In this document: in pieces, positions 6,585 to 14,897 of the stretch
Layout: every line of letters begins with the position of its first letter
Position numbering within the stretch: the stretch's first letter is position 1
From: Myxococcales bacterium
GTDB taxonomy: Bacteria; Myxococcota_A; UBA9160; SMWR01
Assembly: GCA_022561775.1 (NCBI GenBank)
Contig: JADFQO010000018.1
Span: 1-54,243 of the forward strand
DNA length: 54,243 nucleotides
Reading direction: 5' to 3'
Translations under genes and position numbers: made by a program
Notes under the pieces: model-generated
The model's input: the letters and a program-made list of their open reading frames with translations, nothing else
Told to the model about the DNA's origin: nothing
Databases searched by the model: none

Positions 6585-9080
6585 TCAGATTCGCAACCCG
6601 AACGTGACGCCGATGACGTGCACGTCGAAATCGCGATCGATGTGCCCGAGAAAGAGCGCGCCCGAATCGAGCAACACGGCCTCCGGATTCAGCCCCTGTT
6701 GGCTGAAGTCGCGGATGGTCGCGCGCTCGAACCGATAGAAGACGCGCAGGAATGCGTTCTCGACGATCGAGAAGCGAACGCTCGTCGTCAGGCGGTGGCT
6801 CCGCGTGCGCAGTTCAGGCAGATCGTCGGCTTGCGTTAGAGGGGGGCCCGTGAGCGCGCCGGGGCCCGCCTCCGAGAAGTGGTAATCCTCTTGCGTGGAA
6901 ATGAACGAGTAGTTCAGGTCCACGATCACGCGATCGAGCAGATGGATCCGAACGCCGCTACCCAAGCCCCAGGACAGCTCGTCGGTATCGAGCGCCCAGC
7001 TGTTTGTAAATGGGAAGACCAGACCGCCCGCGTAGGGATCGCCTGTCAACGCGAAGTTGTCATTGATGCTCGATTGCTTGCGGTCGCGCATCTCGAAGTG
7101 ACCGAACAGATAGGCCTGGGCGGTCGGCGAGGGTTGGTAATTGAGGTCGAGGTTGACGTTTCCCCAGCGCACCTCCTTCAACCCGTAGGCGGCCCCGTAG
7201 TTTTCGTCCACGAAGCGACCCGCGATCGAAAGATCGAAAGCCTCGCAGGGCAGTAGAGTGGCGCTGAGCCTGGCTTCGTGCCGTTCGCGATCCGCAAGTT
7301 CGTACTTGCGCAGATCGGCCAGCGTGTTCGGGAGGGGCGTGCCGACAATCGGCGGAATGAGCGGAGTAAAACCCGCCAGACTCGATACATAATCGTTGCG
7401 ATTCGGGAAGAATTCGTACGAACTCCCGTCCCGATCGCGGTACTCGTACGAGGCTCGCAGCGTCGCCCAGCCTAGGTCCCGACTGGTCAGGCTCACGCGC
7501 GCCTGATTCTCCCGGGTTTCGTCACGCTCTCGCTCGTCTCGATCGATTTCTTCGTGCCGGTAGCGCGCGCTGATCGTGGTGCGGCCCGACACCGGGTAAT
7601 CGGATCGAAATTCGTATTCGAGTTTCGAGTAGTCGTACGGGCTGCTCCGATAGCGAAAGTCGCCCGTCCGCACGCCGGGCTCGAAGACGCGCGACAGGCC
7701 GAAGACGTTGACCGCGCCATCCTCGGCGATGTAGCCGAGCTGACCGGTGCTGGGATTGAACGCCGTGTAGCGCGTGTCGTTCTGCCGATCGAAATAACGG
7801 ATGCCAGCCTGGAGACGAAGCGCCGCGAGCGGGCGCAGGTGCAACCGCGCGTTCAGGAGCAGCGTGTCGACCCGCGCGTCTGCAGACTCGCGCGGGAGCG
7901 CCGCCGCGCTATTCCATTGATCGAGATTGACTTCGTTGGAGCACCCCATGCAGATGACCCCCGAATTCACGGTGGGTTCAACGAGATCGTCGTCCTGCCG
8001 CATGCGGCCCCACGATGCGGTCGTCGTCAATCGACCGTTCCAGGGAAGCGAAACGCTGAGGTCGGCCGTCACGTTGTGCCAGTGATTGTCCGGAGCCAGC
8101 GCGAAGCGGCCTCGCATGACGTTCTCGGCGTCGTTGAAGGGTGCGAGTAGAAACGGATTGTCCCACTCGAGCGCCGCATCCCCGTTGCGGAAGATCGATC
8201 CGTTGTATGCGACGTTGGCGAGCAAGACGGGACTTCGAAATTGGAGACCCGCGGAAACATTGTGGGTGCGATGGTCGCGGGGCTCGGTCGTCTCGACGAC
8301 CCGTGCGAGCTCGCCGGCCACAGGGAAGCTGAGCGATCCGCCGAAGGGGCGCTCTCCATCCCGGTCTTCGAGTGTGTAGCGCGCGAAGAGTGTCAGATCG
8401 TCGCGCGGGCGGTAATCCAGCGAGAGCTGGGTGCGATCGCGCTGCAGCGACAGCTTGCTCTCTTCGATACCCTGGAGGGCGCCGATGATTTCAAGATCGG
8501 TGTTGTCGCCGGGCGTGAGCGATGCGGGCAGACGCAGCACCCCGCTTCCCGCGCCGCGGTAGAGGTTGGTCGCGTCGGTCGCGAACGTGTGCGGAATCCC
8601 GCTGAACGACCCCCTCAGCCTCACGAGCCCCGCGACGCCGAGCTCGCCGTAGAAGTACTGATCGTCGCGGCCGGCGCCCCCACTCGCGACCTCCGCGTAG
8701 AAACCCGACGCCGGCCGTGCCACGCCGAGGCTCAGGGACTCGAGAAACGCGCCATTGTTCCAGTCCGCATACTCGTTGAAGCGGGTTTCGCGATCGTCAC
8801 CCAGCGTCCAGAGCCCACCGAATTCGACGGAGCCACGGTAGAGCCAGTCGTCTCCGAGCGGCGAGAAGCGCTGGGGTTCGAGTGGATCCGGATAGAGCAA
8901 TCCGGCCGGGCTCCGGCGCTTCTGCAGCGGTAGCTGCGAGATGCCGCGCGGGTCGGTGGCTCGGGTGGTGTCGCCAGCGGTGGGATTGAGCGCGTACCCC
9001 GGGGCGCTTTCAGCGCTCACAGCGGCCGGACACGCGAGCAGCAACACGGTGATTGCAAGCGCCCGGGCCGCTGCGCTCAC
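6585..9080 (-). CDS. mtrB: MtrB/PioB-family outer-membrane beta-barrel of a porin-cytochrome conduit
   Basis: An 831-residue protein with a short N-terminal signal peptide (AAARALAITVLLLACPAAVSA) and then a long run of alternating polar/hydrophobic beta-strands with Tyr/Arg-rich turns, ending in VTFGLRI, a typical barrel C-terminus. Repeated motifs such as LSLDYRPRDDLTLFARY and ARYRHEEIDRDERERDET match the MtrB/PioB decaheme-associated family, which forms a barrel around the MtrA-type cytochrome. A CMGC pair occurs near residue 376; in Shewanella MtrB the CxxC pair is near the N-terminus, so this one is differently placed. The GTG start at 9080 overlaps the stop of the cytochrome gene by four bases (GTGA), which indicates translational coupling. 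The frame stays open further upstream inside the cytochrome gene, but that part is not coding. Confidence 0.93.
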   Translation of the reverse strand: MSAAARALAITVLLLACPAAVSAESAPGYALNPTAGDTTRATDPRGISQLPLQKRRSPAGLLYPDPLEPQRFSPLGDDWLYRGSVEFGGLWTLGDDRETRFNEYADWNNGAFLESLSLGVARPASGFYAEVASGGAGRDDQYFYGELGVAGLVRLRGSFSGIPHTFATDATNLYRGAGSGVLRLPASLTPGDNTDLEIIGALQGIEESKLSLQRDRTQLSLDYRPRDDLTLFARYTLEDRDGERPFGGSLSFPVAGELARVVETTEPRDHRTHNVSAGLQFRSPVLLANVAYNGSIFRNGDAALEWDNPFLLAPFNDAENVMRGRFALAPDNHWHNVTADLSVSLPWNGRLTTTASWGRMRQDDDLVEPTVNSGVICMGCSNEVNLDQWNSAAALPRESADARVDTLLLNARLHLRPLAALRLQAGIRYFDRQNDTRYTAFNPSTGQLGYIAEDGAVNVFGLSRVFEPGVRTGDFRYRSSPYDYSKLEYEFRSDYPVSGRTTISARYRHEEIDRDERERDETRENQARVSLTSRDLGWATLRASYEYRDRDGSSYEFFPNRNDYVSSLAGFTPLIPPIVGTPLPNTLADLRKYELADRERHEARLSATLLPCEAFDLSIAGRFVDENYGAAYGLKEVRWGNVNLDLNYQPSPTAQAYLFGHFEMRDRKQSSINDNFALTGDPYAGGLVFPFTNSWALDTDELSWGLGSGVRIHLLDRVIVDLNYSFISTQEDYHFSEAGPGALTGPPLTQADDLPELRTRSHRLTTSVRFSIVENAFLRVFYRFERATIRDFSQQGLNPEAVLLDSGALFLGHIDRDFDVHVIGVTFGLRI

Positions 9081-10117
9081 CGGTGAAACCGCGCACCCGA
9101 CGGGTGGTTCGAGCCGTGGATCTGCACGTGACAGTTCACGCAGCCGCGGTTGAGGATCCGCGCATCGGGTAGAGCGCCGGACGCGAGGTTGCCTCGCGTG
9201 AGCAGATCGTTGGGGTGGCTGAAGCCTCCGGGCTGGTCGTGACACTGGTTGCAGAGAAACGGAGCGGGCGAGACGAGGAGCCCCTCGTGGTTCGAGCCGT
9301 GCGGCTGGTGGCAGGTGAGGCAATTTTCGACGACCGGGGCGTGCTCCCAGAGAAACGGCCCGCGCTTTTCCGCGTGGCACTGGTAACAGAGCTGGTTGAC
9401 GCTATCGGCGCGCAGCAGTGGGTCCGTCGCAGAACCGTGCGGCGCGTGACAATCGCTGCAGGTGATCTTGCCTTCGGGCAGCGGCATGTGGGAGCGCTTG
9501 CGAAACTGCGCGCGCTGCTCGGGGTGACAGCTGAAGCAGGTCTGCGAGACGCTCTGCTTCGCGAGAAGGCCGCGCGGAGATTGCTCGCTCATCGGGTTGT
9601 GGCAATCGCTGCAGGCGATTGCCTGCCGCTCGTGGGCCGATCCGCTCCAGTAGATGCGCGTGCCGCCCGCGTGACATTCGAGGCACATGCCGTTCATGGT
9701 CTCGACGCTCGAGGCGGATTGGCGCGTAAACGAGACGATCCGACCGCGTTCGGACGGGGCCTTTGCGTGTTCGGACCCGGGCCCGTGGCATCCCTCGCAG
9801 CCGAGCTTCTCGAGTTCGTTGCGCGGTCGCTGAGGCAGGCGCGCGTGGACGGTGGTCGCCCAGTGATCGGCCTCGGTGACGTGGCACGCGCGACAGTTGG
9901 CCTGGCCGATGTGGGTCGCCTCTGCGGCGGCCGGCGCGGCGGAGTCTGACGCGGCAGGCGCGGGCGCTGCGGACTCGGGCGCTGCGGCCGGTGCGGCGGG
10001 CACGGGCGCGGCGGGCGCCAGGTCGGGGTTGGCGAACCATGCAACCGATGAAACCAGCAGCAGAAATGCCGCGGCTACCGGACGGGCGGCCATCGGAGAG
10101 CGGATTCCCCGTTTCAC
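9077..10117 (-). CDS. mtrA: Decaheme c-type cytochrome of the MtrA/DmsE family
   Basis: A 346-residue periplasmic multiheme cytochrome. Residues 10-30 are a signal peptide; residues 32-68 form an Ala/Pro-rich linker. Ten CxxCH haem sites follow, with the first Cys at residues 75, 107, 145, 169, 194, 220, 244, 266, 289 and 326, and the spacing matches MtrA/DmsE proteins. In known systems this cytochrome sits in the MtrB barrel and moves electrons across the outer membrane. The Ala/Pro linker before the first haem is longer than in Shewanella MtrA and recalls the N-terminal extension of PioA. No MtrC-type surface cytochrome is present in the window. The GTG start at 10117 is used; ATG10093 is an alternative. 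The stop overlaps the mtrB-like start. Confidence 0.95.
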   Translation of the reverse strand: MKRGIRSPMAARPVAAAFLLLVSSVAWFANPDLAPAAPVPAAPAAAPESAAPAPAASDSAAPAAAEATHIGQANCRACHVTEADHWATTVHARLPQRPRNELEKLGCEGCHGPGSEHAKAPSERGRIVSFTRQSASSVETMNGMCLECHAGGTRIYWSGSAHERQAIACSDCHNPMSEQSPRGLLAKQSVSQTCFSCHPEQRAQFRKRSHMPLPEGKITCSDCHAPHGSATDPLLRADSVNQLCYQCHAEKRGPFLWEHAPVVENCLTCHQPHGSNHEGLLVSPAPFLCNQCHDQPGGFSHPNDLLTRGNLASGALPDARILNRGCVNCHVQIHGSNHPSGARFHR

Positions 10118-10169
10118 CGGCTACACGACCACCACCGACGGTCACCTCCCTGTTCGGATCGCGAACACA

Positions 10170-10760
10170 CTAGCGCGCGTAACGCCTGCGACCGATCAGA
10201 CCGAGCAGTGCCGCTCCCGAAGCCAGCGTCAGCATCGCGCCGGGCTCGGGCAGCGGCGTGAACCCGAAATCGTCGATTCCGTTCAGCTGCGCGCCGTCGA
10301 GGTTCACCACCTCGATCCGGGCGATGCCCCCGGAGAGCGAGATGAGTTGGAACCCCGTTCCGGGCGCGACGATCAGCGGGCCGTCAACGATGACATCGAA
10401 CGCGTCGAATGCAGTGATGACGGTGCTTCCAGTGGCACCGGATAGAACCGTCGCCCAAAACTCGACTGTGTCGGCGTCGGTCTCGAAGCTGATCACACCG
10501 ATGCCGTTGGGCACCACCATCCACGAATACAAGCCCGAGTGGTAGAGCAACGTGACGTCGAGGGTGGTGCTGAAGGCGGGTCCGCTGAACTCCGCGCTGT
10601 CGGGCGAAACGCCGACGACGAAAATCTCCTCCGGAACGGTGTCAACGCCTTCGAAAGACGTAAAGACGGTCTGGTCTTCGGGCAACGCCGCGGCGGGGGC
10701 CGCGAACAACGACAGGGCCAACAGGGCGGCGATGGCGTTCGGTACGAGCGTACGTGTCAT
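10170..10760 (-). CDS. PEP-CTERM sorted secreted protein
   Basis: A 196-residue exported protein. Residues 1-25 are a signal peptide ending in AAPAAA. The body is a beta-rich domain with no enzyme motif. The C-terminus is a clear PEP-CTERM signal: PLPEPGA, a hydrophobic segment (MLTLASGAALLGLIG) and a basic RRRYAR tail. PEP-CTERM proteins are processed by an exosortase, usually for delivery to the cell surface or extracellular matrix; no exosortase gene lies in the window. ATG10760 follows GGAGG at good spacing. It is upstream of the mtrA-like gene on the same strand with a 52-base gap, so co-transcription is possible, but a functional link is only a guess. Confidence 0.88.
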   Translation of the reverse strand: MTRTLVPNAIAALLALSLFAAPAAALPEDQTVFTSFEGVDTVPEEIFVVGVSPDSAEFSGPAFSTTLDVTLLYHSGLYSWMVVPNGIGVISFETDADTVEFWATVLSGATGSTVITAFDAFDVIVDGPLIVAPGTGFQLISLSGGIARIEVVNLDGAQLNGIDDFGFTPLPEPGAMLTLASGAALLGLIGRRRYAR

Positions 10761-10909
10761 GGGATCCTCCAGCTCGGCCCCGGGCCAGCGGTCCCGCAGC
10801 GGGCCCGGATGCGAATCCAGGAGCTCCGAAGCGAACTCCCCTACAGCCTACGCTCTTTGTCGCAGAGCGGTTTCATTTTTTTGGGGCGTGAGGAGATTTG
10901 TGGGGAATT

Positions 10910-12265
10910 CTAGGCACTTGGACGAGTAGCTGCAGGCTTCGATGCGCAGATCTGGCTGCCGAGCCAGCGGTAGGCGATCGCGCCGACGCCGAGGTTGGAG
11001 AGCGCGCTGGCCCCGAACAACCCCGGCAGGCCGAAGAGCCAGTGTCCGAGAAAAGCCAGGGGTAGGAAGATGATCAGAACCCGCATCGACGAGATCAAGA
11101 CGCCCGGCAGCGGGCGCCCGATCCCGTTGAATGCGGCGTTGACGGACATCACCACGCCGTAGGCGCCGTAGCTCAGCGAAACCAACCAGATGTAATCGAC
11201 CGCCACCTTTCGGATCGCCATCGAGTGCGTGAAGAGCGCCGACAGCGGCTGGGCAACCAGGCACAACGCTGCGGCAAGCAGGAAGCCGAAGCGGAGGCAG
11301 AAACGGCAGATGACCCGGCGCGCTTCGACCAGGCGGTCGTATTTACCGGCGGCGATGTTCTGGCCGAAGAACGGGCTCGACACCGCAGAAAGCGCGTAGA
11401 ACGGAATCAGCGCGACGGGTTCGATCCGCATCGCAATGCCGAATCCCGCGACCGCGGTGACACCATAGGTCGCGACGAGCCTCATCACGATGCCGTTTGC
11501 GATCGGGATGACCGCGTTGGTGAGCATCGCCGGCAGGCCGATCGCCAACAGATTCCGCCAGGACTCGGCGATCTGCGCAAAGGGTGCGATTGGATTGGCG
11601 AACACCCGCAGCCGCGTGGCCAGGTAGATCAGCGTAAACGCGAGCATCGTCAGAGTCGCGGTCAGCGACGCAATTGCCGCGCCGGCGATTTCGAGCCGCG
11701 GAAACCCCAACCAGCCGAAGATGAAGATCGGGTCGAGGATCGCGTTCAAGATCGCGGCCGCCGTGATGACCTTGCCTTCCAGCGCGGTATTTCCGCGCGC
11801 GCGCATCGACGCGAGACAGGTCCACATCACCGCCGACGCGGGTTCCGTCCAGTACCAGATGCTCATGTAGTCGGTGATCAGCGGCATCAATTCGTCGGTC
11901 GCGCCCAACGCGGAAAAGACCGGATCGATCGTGGCCAGCCCGATGCAACACAGCGCGAGCGTCACCAACCCGGCCAAAATCGCCGCGTCGGTGGTCAGGC
12001 GCGCGGCCCGCGCTGGATTGGCATCGCCCACCACGCGCGACACGCAGGAGGCCGCGCCCGCCTCGTAGCCGATCGCGATCGAACCGAGAAACCAGATCAC
12101 CGGGAAGGTGAAGCTGATCGCCGCAAGCGGCGCGTCGCCCAGGCGCGAGACGAAGAACAGATCGACGACGTCAAAGGAGATGATCGCCAACAATCCGAGC
12201 GCCATCGGCGTCGCTTGAACGCGCAGCAGCCGGGAAACGGAGCCACTGGTCAGATCGGTCGCCAT
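10910..12265 (-). CDS. MATE-family multidrug/toxin exporter
   Basis: A 451-residue inner-membrane protein with about twelve hydrophobic segments in two similar halves. The start of the first half (LLRVQATPMALGLLAIISFDVVDLFFVSRLGDAPLAA by parts) and the repeat at about residue 240 (IGLPAMLTNAVIPIANGIVMR) are typical MATE (NorM/DinF-like) sequence. Such proteins export cationic drugs or metabolites using a Na+ or H+ gradient. ATG12265 was chosen because AGG lies six bases upstream; the GTG at 12271 is in the same frame. The gene stands alone between the PEP-CTERM gene and the repeat-rich gap. Its substrate cannot be told from the sequence. Confidence 0.92.
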   Translation of the reverse strand: MATDLTSGSVSRLLRVQATPMALGLLAIISFDVVDLFFVSRLGDAPLAAISFTFPVIWFLGSIAIGYEAGAASCVSRVVGDANPARAARLTTDAAILAGLVTLALCCIGLATIDPVFSALGATDELMPLITDYMSIWYWTEPASAVMWTCLASMRARGNTALEGKVITAAAILNAILDPIFIFGWLGFPRLEIAGAAIASLTATLTMLAFTLIYLATRLRVFANPIAPFAQIAESWRNLLAIGLPAMLTNAVIPIANGIVMRLVATYGVTAVAGFGIAMRIEPVALIPFYALSAVSSPFFGQNIAAGKYDRLVEARRVICRFCLRFGFLLAAALCLVAQPLSALFTHSMAIRKVAVDYIWLVSLSYGAYGVVMSVNAAFNGIGRPLPGVLISSMRVLIIFLPLAFLGHWLFGLPGLFGASALSNLGVGAIAYRWLGSQICASKPAATRPSA

Positions 12266-12349
12266 GGGCACCTACTCAAAAGCGGCTTCAACTCCTTCGA
12301 GGCGGCAGGATAGCGAGAGGAAATTCAGCGGTGAAGGCGGGGGGGAAGC

Positions 12350-12439
12350 GGGGACGTTGTTGAATAGTTGACCCCGTGCCAGCGATTGGCACCGGTTCGC
12401 AGCGAGCGAGAACGGGGTCAACTATTCAACAACGTCCCC
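12350..12439. repeat. Complete REP-like element with perfect 26-bp inverted arms
   Basis: The left arm at 12350-12375 starts GGGGACGTTGTTGAATAG and ends TTGACCCC; the right arm at 12414-12439 is its exact reverse complement. The 38-base loop holds an inner hairpin GTGCCA/TGGCAC (12376-12392). The structure could form a long cruciform or RNA hairpin. Related copies lie at 1-57, 4826-4850 and 6482-6574. Repeats of this shape in other genomes are often moved by REP-associated Y1 transposases, but no such gene is in the window. Confidence 0.85.
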
Positions 12440-12545
12440 GCTGCTGCTCGCGTCCCCGCTGCTGCTCGCGTCCCCGCTGCTGCTCGCGTCCCCGCTGCGG
12501 TCGCGTCCCCGCTGCTGCTCGCGTCCCTGGTGCTCCTCCCCGCTG
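12434..12545. repeat. 18-bp tandem repeat array
   Basis: About six copies of GTCCCCGCTGCTGCTCGC run head to tail, with one 17-base variant and a decayed last copy. The first unit begins inside the right arm of the inverted repeat, which suggests the array grew from the end of that element by slippage. The unit is a multiple of three, so the array reads through as a false open frame. Confidence 0.85.
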
Positions 12546-12617
12546 CTGGGTTTGCGCCTAGACTGCTGGAACTGCTGGGTTCGGGGCTCCGGATCTCTGG
12601 CTGGAGGGCCGACCGAC

Positions 12618-13184
12618 GTGCTCAAACTTCTGGCCCGAATCTTCCTCACCCTCACCGGCTGGGAAGCCGTCGGGGCGAAGGTCGCGGACGAGAAGATCGT
12701 CCTGGTCGCCGGACCCCACACGAGCAACTGGGACCTGATCTACCTGCTCGCGATCTCGCGCGTCCTGGACACCCGGGTTACCTGGATCGGCAAGCACACG
12801 GTGTTCTGGTGGCCGCTCGGGCCGATCTTGCGCGCACTCGGGGGCGTGCCGGTTCGCCGCGATCGATCGGACCAAGTCGTCGAACAGATCGTGCGCATCT
12901 TCGACGAGGCGGAGACACTGTTTCTCGCGATCACGCCGGAGGGTACGCGCAGCTACACGCCGTACTGGAAGTCGGGCTTCTATCGCATCGCCAAGGCCGC
13001 GGGTGTCCCGATCCAACTGGGTTTTGCGGATTACGCGCGACGCCGCGGTGGCTACGGCCCCGCCTTCATGCCGAGCGACAACGTGCGCGCCGACATGGAC
13101 AAGATCCGCGCCTTCTTTGCCGACAAGGTCGCCCGCCACCCCGACCAGGTTAGCAAGATCCGACTCCGAGAAGAAGACGAGTAG
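12618..13184 (+). CDS. Lysophospholipid/1-acylglycerol-phosphate acyltransferase family protein
   Basis: A 188-residue protein of the PlsC-like acyltransferase fold. The catalytic HxxxxD motif is HTSNWD (His34-Asp39), and the substrate-binding motif is TPEGTRS further on; hydrophobic segments around both suggest membrane association. Family members move an acyl chain from acyl-CoA or acyl-ACP to lysophosphatidate or another lipid acceptor. It is shorter than PlsC and resembles the stand-alone 1-acyl-sn-glycerol-3-phosphate acyltransferase relatives common in proteobacteria. GTG12618 with GGAGG ten bases before it was preferred; the frame is open back to 12552. It converges on the thiamine-diphosphate enzyme gene (23-base gap). 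Confidence 0.85.
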   Translation: MLKLLARIFLTLTGWEAVGAKVADEKIVLVAGPHTSNWDLIYLLAISRVLDTRVTWIGKHTVFWWPLGPILRALGGVPVRRDRSDQVVEQIVRIFDEAETLFLAITPEGTRSYTPYWKSGFYRIAKAAGVPIQLGFADYARRRGGYGPAFMPSDNVRADMDKIRAFFADKVARHPDQVSKIRLREEDE

Positions 13185-13207
13185 ACCGCAAAAGCAGCCG
13201 GAGCGGA

Positions 13208-14854
13208 TCAGACGTAGATCCCGCCCTTGAATTCCCGATCCTGCCTGATCATCACGTTGACGCACGCCGGCAAGCCGGACTGCGCGGCGCGCTCGAGGGC
13301 CGGGCGCAGTTCTTCGGGGCGCTCGACGAGCTCGCCGTAGCCGCCGAGTGCCTCGACGACCTTGTCGTAGCGGGTGCGCGAGAGCAACGTGCCGTCGAGT
13401 CGATCCCAACCCATCAGCGCACCTTGCGGGCGCATCATCTGTCCCCAGGCCGCGTCGTTGCCCACGATTCCGATCACCGGCAGCCCGAAGCGCACCGCCG
13501 TATCGAACTCGAAGCCGTTCAAGCCGAAGGATCCGTCGCCGTAGATGATGATTACGCGGCGATCGGGATGCGTGAGTTGCGCCGCGATGCCAAACGGCAT
13601 GCCGACACCCAGGGTTCCAAGCGGGCCGGGATCCATCCAGGCCCCCTCCCCTTTCACGGGCAGGATCTTGGCCGCGGTCGCAACGATGTCGCCGCCGTCC
13701 CCGATCACGATCGGATTGTCGAGCGTGGCGAGCCAGTCCCGAACCTCGCGCAACATCCGCTGCGGATCGAGTGGCGCTTCGTCGCTGTCGAGATTCGCCT
13801 GCACCTCGGCCTCGGCGGCGTCCTCGACCGCGCGCAGCTCGTCGCGCCAGTCCGAGAAGTCGAGCTTTGCGCCGCAGTTCTTCAGCTCCTCCGAGAGCAG
13901 CTCGAACGAACAGCCGAGATTGCCCACCAACGCGACGTCCGACTGGCGATTCTGGCCGATCAGCGTGGCATCCAATTCGAGCTGGATGATCTTCGCGTCG
14001 GCGGGAATGCTCGCGCCGAAACGCATGCGAAAATCGAGCAGGGTTCCCGCGAGCACGATGCAGTCGATCCGCTTCAACGCATCGCGCCGGGAGCGGTTCA
14101 GGAATTCGGGCGAATCGACGGGCACGCTGCCGCGCGCCATCCCGTTGGTGTAGGTAGGGATGTGGGTCTCGACGATGAAGTGGTTCATCGCCGCCGCACC
14201 GCGCGACCACTTCACGCTGGTGCCGGCCATCAACATCGGGCGCTCGGCGCTCTCGAGGATTCCGATCGCCTTGCGAACCTCGTCGCGGTCCGGTGACAGC
14301 CGCGCTGGCTCGGTGCGAATCCGAGGCAGGTAGACGTCCTCCCACTCGAGCTGACCGCCCCAGACATCCATCGGGATTTCGAGATACGCCGGGCCGGGGA
14401 TGCCTGAAACCGCGTGGCGGATCGCGAGTTCGATGAACTCGGGGATGCGATCGGTCTGGTAGACGGCGTCGCAGAACTTGGTGATCGGGCGGACGACGCC
14501 GAGGTGATCCATCTCCTGCAGCGAGCCCTTGCGCAGTTGGCTGAACGGGCCCTGGCCACCGAAGACGAGAATCGGCGAGTTCGCGCGCCACGCGTTGGCA
14601 ATGCCCGTCACACCGTCGGTCACGCCGGGGCCCGCGGTGATCGCCGCGACACCGATCTGCCCGGGGTTGCAGCGCGCCCATGCATCGGCGGCGTGTGTCG
14701 CGGCCTGCTCGTGGCGAACGTCGATGATCCGGATGCCCTCGTCGAGGCAGCCGTCGTAGAGCGGCATGATGTGCCCGCCCGGCAATGTGAAGAGCACCTC
14801 GACGCCGGCCTGCTTGAGGGCGCGCGCCGCGAGTTTGCCACCGTGAACAGGCAT
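13208..14854 (-). CDS. Thiamine-diphosphate-dependent enzyme, acetolactate-synthase-like
   Basis: A 548-residue enzyme of the acetolactate synthase / benzoylformate decarboxylase superfamily. The N-terminal pyrimidine-binding domain has the invariant catalytic Glu49 (RHEQAATHAADAWAR); the middle domain runs about residues 190-330; the C-terminal domain has the Mg/ThDP motif GDGSFGLNGFEFDTA starting at residue 439, with the paired Asn at about 466. The family includes acetolactate synthase, oxalyl-CoA decarboxylase, 2-hydroxyacyl-CoA lyase and others; no regulatory small subunit (IlvH) gene is adjacent, so a biosynthetic acetolactate synthase is less likely than a catabolic lyase or decarboxylase. 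ATG14854 follows AAGGA. Its upstream region is a tandem repeat array. Confidence 0.9.
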   Translation of the reverse strand: MPVHGGKLAARALKQAGVEVLFTLPGGHIMPLYDGCLDEGIRIIDVRHEQAATHAADAWARCNPGQIGVAAITAGPGVTDGVTGIANAWRANSPILVFGGQGPFSQLRKGSLQEMDHLGVVRPITKFCDAVYQTDRIPEFIELAIRHAVSGIPGPAYLEIPMDVWGGQLEWEDVYLPRIRTEPARLSPDRDEVRKAIGILESAERPMLMAGTSVKWSRGAAAMNHFIVETHIPTYTNGMARGSVPVDSPEFLNRSRRDALKRIDCIVLAGTLLDFRMRFGASIPADAKIIQLELDATLIGQNRQSDVALVGNLGCSFELLSEELKNCGAKLDFSDWRDELRAVEDAAEAEVQANLDSDEAPLDPQRMLREVRDWLATLDNPIVIGDGGDIVATAAKILPVKGEGAWMDPGPLGTLGVGMPFGIAAQLTHPDRRVIIIYGDGSFGLNGFEFDTAVRFGLPVIGIVGNDAAWGQMMRPQGALMGWDRLDGTLLSRTRYDKVVEALGGYGELVERPEELRPALERAAQSGLPACVNVMIRQDREFKGGIYV

Positions 14855-14897
14855 GGGTTCATCCTTCTCGTTACCGCTCAAAGATACGCGAATCGGC

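Larger units (their letters stand above)
12266..12617. other. Gene-free, repeat-rich gap
   Basis: About 350 bases between the divergent MATE and acyltransferase genes. It contains the complete 26-bp inverted repeat (12350-12439) and an 18-bp minisatellite (12434-12545). The remaining part, up to the GGAGG of the acyltransferase gene, shows no open frame with gene-like composition. I could not pick out a convincing promoter. Confidence 0.7.

Noticed and set aside
9215..9949. Long plus-strand open frame (244 codons) over the cytochrome gene
   Set aside because: It is the antisense shadow of the decaheme cytochrome, whose ten haem motifs are unmistakable.
12434..12545. CRISPR array
   Set aside because: The units are contiguous, with no spacers between them, and no cas genes are in the window. 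The same holds for the arrays at 14898-15030 and 26218-26333.
12368..13153. Plus-strand open frame through the 18-bp array
   Set aside because: The repeat and the acyltransferase gene in another frame keep it open; the acyltransferase motifs are in the other frame.
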